Assembly: GCA_964344145.1 (NCBI GenBank)
Contig: CAYFME010000005.1
Span: 1 to 64,000, forward strand
DNA length: 64,000 bases
Source of the DNA: JABJOE01 sp964344145
GTDB taxonomy: Bacteria; Patescibacteriota; Patescibacteriia; UBA9934
Direction: 5' to 3'
Shown: positions 57,940 through 64,000 of the stretch, piece by piece
How positions within the stretch are numbered: position 1 is the stretch's first letter
Layout: every line of letters starts with the position of its first letter
The notes under the pieces: model-generated
The model's database searches: none
The model's input: only the letters and a program-made list of their open reading frames with translations
What the model was told of the DNA's origin: nothing
Program-made: the position numbers and the translations under genes

Positions 57940-59115
57940 ATGAAGCGCACCCTGATGGCCCTGCTGGGCCTGTCCGTTCCCACCGCCATGCTCGCCACCG
58001 GCTGCTTCGAGGATGACAACCCCAGCCTCTGCGGCGACGCCGCGACCTGGGAGTCCTCCTCCGGCATCGACCTGAGCGGCTACGGCGTCGACGACGGCAC
58101 CTACATCTGCGTGACCGACTACGGCGACGGCGCCTGCTACAAGGTCGAGGTCGACGGCGTCGACGGCTACTTCTGGGCCACGGACGACGGCACCACCGCG
58201 GCCGCCCTGGCCTGCGAGGAGCTCTACGGCGGCGACGAGGACGACGGCAGCGACGACACCGCCAGCCCCTCGGACGACTCCGGCGTCTTCGACACCGGTG
58301 AGTTCTCGGACACCGCGGACACCGGCGACGGCAGCGACGACACCGCCAGCCCCTCGGACGACACCGCCACGCCCGAGCCCGTCGACAACGACGGCGACGG
58401 CAGCGACGACACCGAGGACTGCGACGACAACGACGCCAGCGCCTACCCCGGTGCCACCGAGACCTGCGACGACGTCGACAACGACTGCGACGGCACCGTG
58501 GACGAGGACGACGCCACCGACGCGTCGACCTGGTACGCGGACGCGGACGGTGACGGCTCCGGCGACCCCGCCGACAGCACGACCGCCTGCGACCAGCCCA
58601 GCGGCTACGTCGACAACGCCGACGACTGCGACGACACCGACGCCACCCTCGACGAGTCCTGCGAGAGCACCGACTCCGACGGCGACGGCTACTACGCGGG
58701 CATCGACGACTGCAACGACGAGGACGCCACGGTCAACCCGGACTACGACTACCACAACTACTGCGGGACCCCCGTGTCCAACAGCGGCACCTGGTACCTC
58801 TACGCCTGGGACGACTACAACTACGACTTCAGCACCTGGATCAACCAGAGTGACAGTCACGTGGCCAGCGCCGAGGACACGGACGAGGCCTGCGGGTGCT
58901 ACCACGCCCCCACCGGCGCCGTCGTGGAGTTCAACGCCGACAACGGCAGCTCCAACGACAGCGACGACATGGTCTACTCCTGCTCGAGCCAGGGCTCCGC
59001 GGTCTACTTCGACGGCACGAACACCTGCTCCGACGTCTCCTTCACCTGGGACGGCGTCGAGGTCACGGAGTTCGACTACGAGGACGGCCACAACATGACC
59101 ATCACGGTGCCCTAG
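57940..59115 (+). CDS. GC-rich MopE-like metal-binding lipoprotein, second copy
   Basis: 391 residues from ATG 57940. The lipoprotein signal ends MLATGCF. A short domain with several Cys (CGDAATWESS; CVTDYGDGACYK) precedes an Asp/Thr/Ser-rich linker with DDTASPSDD repeats. The MopE-type motif CDDNDASAYPGATETCDDVD plus NDCDGTVDEDD follows, then ADADGDGSGD and a degenerate second CDDTDATLDESC unit. The C-terminal domain has Cys pairs. DTAD/DTG-rich linkers of this kind are typical of Myxococcota-like secreted proteins. It is arranged in tandem with 56711 and shares its 3' hairpin, so duplication of a whole transcription unit is likely. Confidence 0.8.
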   Translation: MKRTLMALLGLSVPTAMLATGCFEDDNPSLCGDAATWESSSGIDLSGYGVDDGTYICVTDYGDGACYKVEVDGVDGYFWATDDGTTAAALACEELYGGDEDDGSDDTASPSDDSGVFDTGEFSDTADTGDGSDDTASPSDDTATPEPVDNDGDGSDDTEDCDDNDASAYPGATETCDDVDNDCDGTVDEDDATDASTWYADADGDGSGDPADSTTACDQPSGYVDNADDCDDTDATLDESCESTDSDGDGYYAGIDDCNDEDATVNPDYDYHNYCGTPVSNSGTWYLYAWDDYNYDFSTWINQSDSHVASAEDTDEACGCYHAPTGAVVEFNADNGSSNDSDDMVYSCSSQGSAVYFDGTNTCSDVSFTWDGVEVTEFDYEDGHNMTITVP

Positions 59116-59138
59116 GCACCTGACCGCTCCGCTCCCCG

Positions 59139-59170
59139 ACGGGGGCCCGGCATCTACGCTGGGTCCCCGT
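59139..59170 (+). terminator. GC-rich 3' hairpin, shared type
   Basis: ACGGGGGCCCG pairs with GGGTCCCCGT. It is followed by TTCCTGCATCC and, 11 bases on, by the rpsB -35 box. Confidence 0.65.
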
Positions 59171-59181
59171 TCCTGCATCCA

Positions 59182-59210
59182 TTGACAGAAATGGCTGTTT
59201 TTTGTAGACT
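59182..59210 (+). promoter_or_regulatory. T-tract promoter of rpsB-tsf
   Basis: TTGACA (59182-59187), 17-base spacer with GCTGTTTTTTG, TAGACT (59205-59210). The leader of about 110 bases is longer than usual here and may be regulatory; no known leader motif was recognised. Confidence 0.85.
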
Positions 59211-59326
59211 TTCGCCATCGCAAATCTACTTAATATCTCAGGTTTGAAGCGATGCAGATGGCTCCTCCCTCGTTTCGTTGAAGCGCGGGCCCATGTGTTC
59301 AAGCCGACGACTAAAAGGACTAATCT

Positions 59327-60022
59327 ATGGCAATGCCAACTTTGACCGACCTGTTGAAGGCCGGTGTCCACTTTGGTCATCGCACCTCGCGATGGCATCC
59401 TGCGATGCGCCAGTATATCTTCGGCGTTCGCAAAGGCGTTCATGTCATCGACATTGAACAAACGAAAGCTCAGCTTGAAAAAGCAATGGGCGAGATCGAA
59501 GAGATCGTCGCAAAGGGAGGGAAAATTATGTTCATTGGTACCAAGCCACAGGTGCAGGACATGGTTGAGAAGTATGCAACCGAATGTGGTATGCCATTTG
59601 TCAGCGGTCGCTGGCTCGGCGGAACGTTCACAAACTTCGAAGAGATTCGAAAGCTTGTGAAGGAATTTCTCGACTTGCAAGACAAGCGCGAGAAGGGTGA
59701 GTTGCGTAAGTACACCAAGCTTGAGCAGTTGCAGTTCGATCGCAAGATTGATGAGCTTGATGAAAAGATCGGTGGTTTGACTACGCTCACCAAGTTGCCA
59801 GAAGCTGTATTCGTCTTTGACATGCGTCACGACAAAACAGCTGTTGCCGAGGCAAGCAAGACCGGCGTGAAAGTGTTTGCCCTGTGTGACACAAACGTCA
59901 ATCCAAAGATGGCTGACGTTGTCATCCCTGCAAACGACGATGCAATGAGTTCACTCACGCTTATGGGCAAGCTCGTTATGGATGCCGTAAAGGTCGGCTC
60001 CGCTCGTGCCAAGAAAAACTAA
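59327..60022 (+). CDS. rpsB: 30S ribosomal protein uS2
   Basis: 231 residues. LLKAGVHFGHRTSRWHPAM, YIFGVRKGVHVIDIEQT, FIGTKPQ and SGRWLGGTFTNFEEI are the family signatures. It includes the coiled-coil insertion. AAAAGGA lies upstream of the start. It is followed after ten bases by tsf in the conserved order. Confidence 0.96.
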   Translation: MAMPTLTDLLKAGVHFGHRTSRWHPAMRQYIFGVRKGVHVIDIEQTKAQLEKAMGEIEEIVAKGGKIMFIGTKPQVQDMVEKYATECGMPFVSGRWLGGTFTNFEEIRKLVKEFLDLQDKREKGELRKYTKLEQLQFDRKIDELDEKIGGLTTLTKLPEAVFVFDMRHDKTAVAEASKTGVKVFALCDTNVNPKMADVVIPANDDAMSSLTLMGKLVMDAVKVGSARAKKN

Positions 60023-60032
60023 TTGTACATGT

Positions 60033-60620
60033 ATGAGCATTAGTGCAGCAGACGTAAACAAACTTCGAAAAATGACTGGCGTCGGATTGATGCATGCAAA
60101 GAAAGCATTGACGGAAGCAGACGGTGATTTTGACAAGGCGGCAGAGATTCTGCGAAAGGCAGGGGGGGCACGTGCAGCAAAGAAAGCAGATCGTGAAACC
60201 ACCGAAGGTCGCGTTCACTGCTACAGCCACGGAAACGGAAAGATCGGAGCGATGGTAAAGATCGCCTGTGAAACGGACTTCGTTGCTCGCAATGAAGCCT
60301 TTATCGAGTTGGCAAATGACATCGCTATGCACGTTGCTGCAATGTCGCCGCTGTATCTCTCTCGCGAAGATGTTCCTGAGGATGTTCTTGCCAAGGAAGC
60401 AGAGATTGTAAAGGAGCAGAACACTGGAAAACCGGCTGACATTCTCGACAAGATTGTGGAAGGGAAGCTCGAGAAGTACTACGAGGAAATGTGTCTGCTT
60501 GATCAGAAGTTCATCAAAGATGAAGATATGACGATCCAGCAGCTTGTTGAGAGCAAGATCGCCTCACTTGGTGAAAACATGAAAGTAGTAGGATTCTCCC
60601 GATTGCAAATCGGTGGATAA
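60033..60620 (+). CDS. tsf: elongation factor Ts, short form
   Basis: 195 residues from ATG 60033 (MSISAADVNKLRKMTGVGLM). The N-terminal UBA-like part is complete, as is the core ETDFVARNEAFIELANDIAM. It is shorter than the E. coli protein (about 280), as in Thermus and many CPR. The TAA stop directly abuts the N gap, so genes that often follow (pyrH, frr) may be missing from the assembly. Confidence 0.93.
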   Translation: MSISAADVNKLRKMTGVGLMHAKKALTEADGDFDKAAEILRKAGGARAAKKADRETTEGRVHCYSHGNGKIGAMVKIACETDFVARNEAFIELANDIAMHVAAMSPLYLSREDVPEDVLAKEAEIVKEQNTGKPADILDKIVEGKLEKYYEEMCLLDQKFIKDEDMTIQQLVESKIASLGENMKVVGFSRLQIGG

Positions 60621-60720
60621 NNNNNNNNNNNNNNNNNNNNNNNNNNNNNNNNNNNNNNNNNNNNNNNNNNNNNNNNNNNNNNNNNNNNNNNNNNNNNNNN
60701 NNNNNNNNNNNNNNNNNNNN
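60621..60720. other. assembly gap of 100 N
   Basis: Exactly 100 undetermined bases, the usual placeholder for a gap of unknown true length. The promoter of the GAPDH gene is probably inside. Confidence 0.98.
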
Positions 60721-60725
60721 TTTTT

Positions 60726-61736
60726 ATGGCTCGGATTGCAATTAATGGTTTTGGTCGCATCGGCCGCTCGACGTTTAAGGCCGCATGGGGAAAGAAGGGG
60801 TTCAACGTCGTCGCGATTAATGATTTGACGGACGCAAAGACGCTCGCACATCTCTTGAAGTACGATACAAACTACGGCACTTGGGACGTATCTGTTCGTG
60901 CGACAAAGACGGCTCTTATCGTTGGCGGAAAGAAGATTCCAGTTTTGAGTCAGCGCGATCCAGCCGAGCTGCCTTGGGATGAGATGAAGGTGGACATTGT
61001 GCTTGAGGCGACGGGGATTTTTCGAACAGAGGAAGCTGCAAGCGCTCATTTGAAGGCGGGAGCGAGGCGCGTGATCATTTCAGCTCCAGGAAAAGGCGGC
61101 AATGTGCCGACATATGTTTTGGGAGCAAATGCTGGATACAAGAAACTCAAGGGCAAGCCGGGGGTGGTGAACAACGCCTCGTGTACAACGAACTGTGTTG
61201 CACCGGTGACGGCGATTATGGATCAGGCTTTTGGTGTAAAGAAGGCGTTGATGACAACCGTGCACGGGTATACGTCAACGCAGAATCTTATTGATGGTCC
61301 ACACAAAGATCTTCGACGCGCGCGAGCTGCGGCTGTGAACATGATTCCAACTTCAACGGGTGCGGCGATCGCCACGACAGAAACGTTGCCAAAACTGAAG
61401 AACAAGTTTGATGGATTGGCGATCCGTGTGCCGCTTCCAACCATGTCGCTTTCCGACATGACGTTCCTCCTGAAGAAAAGGGTGACGGTTGAGAAGATTC
61501 ATGCGGCCATGAAAAAGGCCGTTAAGACACCTCGCTTCAAAGGCATTGTTGATTGGACCGATGAACCGTTGGTTTCCTCCGATCTTATTGGGAATCCACA
61601 CTCAGCTGTTGTTGATTTTGGTCTTACACGAGTGGTCGACGGCGATTTGGTGAAGATTGTGGCGTGGTACGACAACGAGTGGGGCTATGCAAACCGACTT
61701 GCTGAGCTCGCCCTCTTTACGGCAAAAGCGTTCTAA
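60726..61736 (+). CDS. gap: glyceraldehyde-3-phosphate dehydrogenase
   Basis: 336 residues. MARIAINGFGRIGRSTFKAA nucleotide loop, the catalytic Cys in NNASCTTNCVAP, and VVDFGLTRVVDGDLVKIVAW near the end. It oxidises glyceraldehyde-3-phosphate in glycolysis. First of a gap-doxX-pgk-eno run; three bases separate it from the next gene. Confidence 0.95.
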   Translation: MARIAINGFGRIGRSTFKAAWGKKGFNVVAINDLTDAKTLAHLLKYDTNYGTWDVSVRATKTALIVGGKKIPVLSQRDPAELPWDEMKVDIVLEATGIFRTEEAASAHLKAGARRVIISAPGKGGNVPTYVLGANAGYKKLKGKPGVVNNASCTTNCVAPVTAIMDQAFGVKKALMTTVHGYTSTQNLIDGPHKDLRRARAAAVNMIPTSTGAAIATTETLPKLKNKFDGLAIRVPLPTMSLSDMTFLLKKRVTVEKIHAAMKKAVKTPRFKGIVDWTDEPLVSSDLIGNPHSAVVDFGLTRVVDGDLVKIVAWYDNEWGYANRLAELALFTAKAF

Positions 61737-61739
61737 CCT

Positions 61740-62234
61740 ATGCGTAAGCAAACTCCCTACGATCGATTGTGCAAGCAGACGAACCGCAGGTGGTTCTCAG
61801 TTGTCTTGACGATTCTGCGCGTTGCATTGGGAATTGTATTCTTCGGAGCTGGTCTGGCAAAGATGAGTGATTGGAGTGCAGCTGGATATCTTCAAGGCTC
61901 AACGGGACCTCTCGCCGATTGGTTTATCTCTTTGGCCGGCAATCCGATTGTGGACCAGTTGAACATTTGGGGGCTCACGTTGATCGGCGTGGCGCTTATT
62001 CTCGGCTTACTTGTTCGACCGGCGTCATTCTTTGCGGCAATCATGATGATTCTGTACTACCTATCGCAGTTTGAACAGAACACGGAGCACGGGTTGATCG
62101 ATGATCACATTGTGTACGCGTTGATTTTTGTCTTATTCCTGTCAGGAGGTATTGGTCATGTATTTGGGTTAGACGGTATTGCGTCTGGACGTATCCGAAA
62201 GCAGACGTGGCTGACGAAGCTTCTATTTGGATAG
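61740..62234 (+). CDS. DoxX family membrane protein
   Basis: 164 residues with four membrane helices. ILRVALGIVFFGAGLAKMSD and LLVRPASFFAAIMMI match DoxX/DoxD-like proteins, which are linked to redox or membrane quinone functions. Embedded between gap and pgk with tiny spacers, so it is cotranscribed with glycolysis genes; the reason is unknown. Confidence 0.8.
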   Translation: MRKQTPYDRLCKQTNRRWFSVVLTILRVALGIVFFGAGLAKMSDWSAAGYLQGSTGPLADWFISLAGNPIVDQLNIWGLTLIGVALILGLLVRPASFFAAIMMILYYLSQFEQNTEHGLIDDHIVYALIFVLFLSGGIGHVFGLDGIASGRIRKQTWLTKLLFG

Positions 62235-62235
62235 T

Positions 62236-63402
62236 ATGAAGTTGAAAACGCTCCCGCTTTCACGCATCAAGCGCGGTCAGCGTGTTTTTGTTCGTATTGA
62301 TGCGAATGTTCCGTTGGTGAACGGCCGCATTCCAAAGGGTGGTGCATGGCGACTAGAAAAGGTGGTGGACTATCTGCGAGCACTATCAAAAAAGGGCGCT
62401 GTCGTGATCGTTTGTTCGCATATCGGACGCCCGAGCGGAAAGCGCGTGAAGGCGTTGAGCATGGCGCCTGTTGCAAGATGGTTTAAACGTGAGGGGAGAT
62501 TGAAGGTCAAGCTCGCATCTGGTGTGTCGGGGTCGAACGTTGAGGCGATGATCAATCGGGCGCGTGGGGGCGACGTGATCGTGCTTGAGAATGTTCGATT
62601 CGATGCGCGGGAAGAGCAGAACGATCGCACGTTGGCAAAAGAATGGGCATCGATGGCGGATGTGTATGTAAACAATGCGTTTGGTACGTGTCACCGAAAG
62701 CATGCGTCTGTTCACGCCATCACAACGTTACTCCCAAGTTATGCTGGTCCGTTGCTTGTTGAGGAGGTGAAAGCGCTTTCTGCAAAACGCAATAAACCAT
62801 TCATTCTTGTCATCGGAGGGATAAAGCTCAAAACCAAGATGCCGGTGATTGAACGACTCGCTCCTGAGGCGGACGTTGTACTGACCGGAGGCGGTATCGC
62901 GTTAACATTTCAGGCTGTGCGTGATCGCCGAACGTTGAAACTGAACGGGAAGACGATGCGCCCTGATGAATTGAAGCTTGCACGTCAGGTGATGAAGCGG
63001 TTTGCGAACAAGCTCATCTTGCCGGTTGATTTGGTTGTTCGAGATGGAAAAGGGACAAGAACACTGTGGGCGGATGAATTGGGGTCAAATGACGTCATGA
63101 TCGACACAGGTCCGAAAGCCCGCGAACAGTATGCGCAGTATTTGGAAAAGGCGAAGACGATTATTTGGAATGGGACCATGGGAGTTATTGAAGAGCGCGC
63201 TGCTCAGGCTGGGACGATCGCGTTAGCAAAGGCACTGGCAAAACAAAAGAACGTGAAGACGATTCTTGGAGGGGGGGATACGATCAGTTTTTTGCGAAAA
63301 AAGAATCTCGCTAAGGGGTTTACGCATTTGTCGACTGGTGGCGGTGCGATGCTTGTCTTCTTGGGTGGCGGAAAAATGCCCGGACTTGATGTGTTAAAAT
63401 AA
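62236..63402 (+). CDS. pgk: phosphoglycerate kinase
   Basis: 388 residues from ATG 62236, one base after the upstream stop. VFVRIDANVPLVNGRI, VIVCSHIGRPSGK, LENVRFDAREEQND and ILGGGDTISFL are family signatures. It makes ATP from 1,3-bisphosphoglycerate. Near-normal length. The -10 box of eno overlaps its stop. Confidence 0.95.
   Translation: MKLKTLPLSRIKRGQRVFVRIDANVPLVNGRIPKGGAWRLEKVVDYLRALSKKGAVVIVCSHIGRPSGKRVKALSMAPVARWFKREGRLKVKLASGVSGSNVEAMINRARGGDVIVLENVRFDAREEQNDRTLAKEWASMADVYVNNAFGTCHRKHASVHAITTLLPSYAGPLLVEEVKALSAKRNKPFILVIGGIKLKTKMPVIERLAPEADVVLTGGGIALTFQAVRDRRTLKLNGKTMRPDELKLARQVMKRFANKLILPVDLVVRDGKGTRTLWADELGSNDVMIDTGPKAREQYAQYLEKAKTIIWNGTMGVIEERAAQAGTIALAKALAKQKNVKTILGGGDTISFLRKKNLAKGFTHLSTGGGAMLVFLGGGKMPGLDVLK
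63395..63400 (+). promoter_or_regulatory. possible -10 box of eno
   Basis: TAAAAT (63395-63400), overlapping the pgk stop and eight bases before ATG 63409. No strong -35. Confidence 0.4.
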
Positions 63403-63408
63403 GTTTGT

Positions 63409-64000
63409 ATGAAGAGTTCTATTGATGTTATTCACGCGCATGAGATTCTTGATTCGCGCGGCAATCCAACGTTGAATGTTACTGTCATGTTGCAAGACGG
63501 TACGCGCGGTTCAGCGTCTGTTCCATCGGGAGCGTCGACCGGCATTCACGAGGCATTAGAGCTGCGTGATGGCGACAAGAAGCGTTATCGCGGAAAAGGA
63601 GTACTCAAAGCGGTGAAGAACGTTAATACGAAGATCGCCCGTGAGCTCAACGGTATGGATGTTCTGCACTTGCAGAAGATCGATGATGCGATGCGGTTGC
63701 TTGATGGGACAGTGAATAAGCATAAGCTTGGCGCGAACGCGATTCTTGGTGTGTCGATGGCCTGTGCACACGCCGGAGCACATGTCCGCGAAGTACCGTT
63801 GTATCAGCATCTTCGGGAGATGTATGAGTTCCCGTTTAAGAAGTATCGGTTGCCAACACCGACAATGAACGTGCTCAACGGTGGAGCGCATGCAGATTGG
63901 ATTTTGGATTTTCAAGAGTTCATGATCGTCCCACAGCAGCGCAAGTTTGCTGAGAAGATTCGTTGTGGTTCGGAGGTTTTTCACGCACTCGGCGGGTTAC
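63409..64000 (+). CDS. eno: enolase, 5' part cut by the window end
   Basis: 197 residues visible from ATG 63409. HEILDSRGNPTLNVTV, SVPSGASTG, KLGANAILGVSMACAHAGA and PTPTMNVLNGGAHAD are enolase N-terminal signatures. It converts 2-phosphoglycerate to phosphoenolpyruvate. The frame runs open to base 64000. Confidence 0.95.
   Translation, partial: MKSSIDVIHAHEILDSRGNPTLNVTVMLQDGTRGSASVPSGASTGIHEALELRDGDKKRYRGKGVLKAVKNVNTKIARELNGMDVLHLQKIDDAMRLLDGTVNKHKLGANAILGVSMACAHAGAHVREVPLYQHLREMYEFPFKKYRLPTPTMNVLNGGAHADWILDFQEFMIVPQQRKFAEKIRCGSEVFHALGGL

Noticed and set aside
1..59170. Assembly chimerism as the cause of the GC-rich islands
   Set aside because: The junctions fall neatly at gene ends six times, one is only about 200 bases long, and promoter style matches neighbours. 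Not fully excluded without reads.
57844..59223. Long open minus-strand frame opposite the MopE-like gene
   Set aside because: It is a mirror of a GC-rich gene. The product is a Val/Gly/Ala monotony without a fold, while the plus strand has a lipobox, MopE motifs and Cys pairs.
59217..59326. A known riboswitch or r-protein leader before rpsB
   Set aside because: The leader is long but no recognised motif or clear conserved stem could be identified by eye.
690..64000. Recoding of TGA as glycine, known from some CPR groups
   Set aside because: TGA serves as the normal stop in many ATGA-coupled genes here, such as rmlB and the GT39-like gene.

Overview
The bulk of this window reads as chromosome of a Patescibacteria/CPR-type bacterium of middling GC. 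Genes are short and tightly packed, with many ATGA or GTGA stop-start overlaps. TGA is a normal stop. Several families are common in CPR genomes: an S-layer protein whose N-terminal surface domain recurs in a secreted protease, a DUF2304 protein, PaaX/Cas2-like proteins, a short EF-Ts and a partial peptidoglycan/division cluster. No rRNA is present, so the lineage cannot be fixed. A 100-N scaffold gap lies at 60621-60720.

Layout. 1-591: 3' end of a GC-rich Asp-rich secreted protein. 690-4734: O-antigen-ligase-like protein and two GT4 glycosyltransferases. 4828-5817: GC-rich secreted protein. 6040-6558: PaaX/Cas2-like gene A between palindromes. 6693-11971 (minus): operon of an excisionase-type HTH protein, a secreted glycosidase-like/FG-GAP protein, a membrane-anchored adhesin-like protein and a DUF1704 metallopeptidase. 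A 160-bp interrupted palindrome separates it from the divergent ECF sigma factor/DUF5667 pair (12266-13961), followed by the 1383-aa S-layer-like protein. 18426-26183: TPR protein, subtilisin-like protease, sugar epimerase and five glycosyltransferases. 26385-26783 (minus): small GC-rich gene. 26842-34030: membrane glycosylation genes, a CDP-alcohol phosphotransferase and a HIT protein. 34057-36459: rmlB, rmlC, rmlD. 36693-40678: PEGA/beta-propeller protein, CtpA, Nudix, a 46-aa GC-rich membrane peptide and PaaX/Cas2-like gene B. 41150-43973: rplI, pyrG, rpmA, NifU-like. 44367-47596: mraY, ftsW, murG. 47667-51737: zinc-ribbon protein, tRNA-Lys, GT4, P-type ATPase. 51754-56324: murD, murE-like, PH domain, ftsB-like, parvulin-like. 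Then come tRNA-Thr, two GC-rich MopE-like lipoprotein genes, rpsB-tsf, the gap, and gap, doxX, pgk and eno (cut by the window end).

The most unusual signal is a set of dispersed palindromes centred on CGATCG. Each of the two PaaX/Cas2-like genes has a TTGACYGATCRGTC palindrome upstream and a different, longer palindrome directly at its stop codon. One further copy of each downstream type lies alone elsewhere in the window, with paired base changes that preserve symmetry. This resembles the relation between REP elements and RAYT transposases, but with a Cas2-fold protein. A second signal is the set of six GC-rich, apparently foreign single genes, two of them with MopE-type Asp/Cys motifs as in Myxococcota-like proteins. 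A third is the promoter layout: TTGACA-N17-TAnnnT with a T-tract before the -10, -10 boxes that leave almost no 5' UTR, and promoters embedded in the terminator hairpin of the preceding gene.

Functionally the window is mostly about the cell surface: S-layer, surface glycans (rhamnose and other sugars), secreted protease and glycosidase, and peptidoglycan synthesis.
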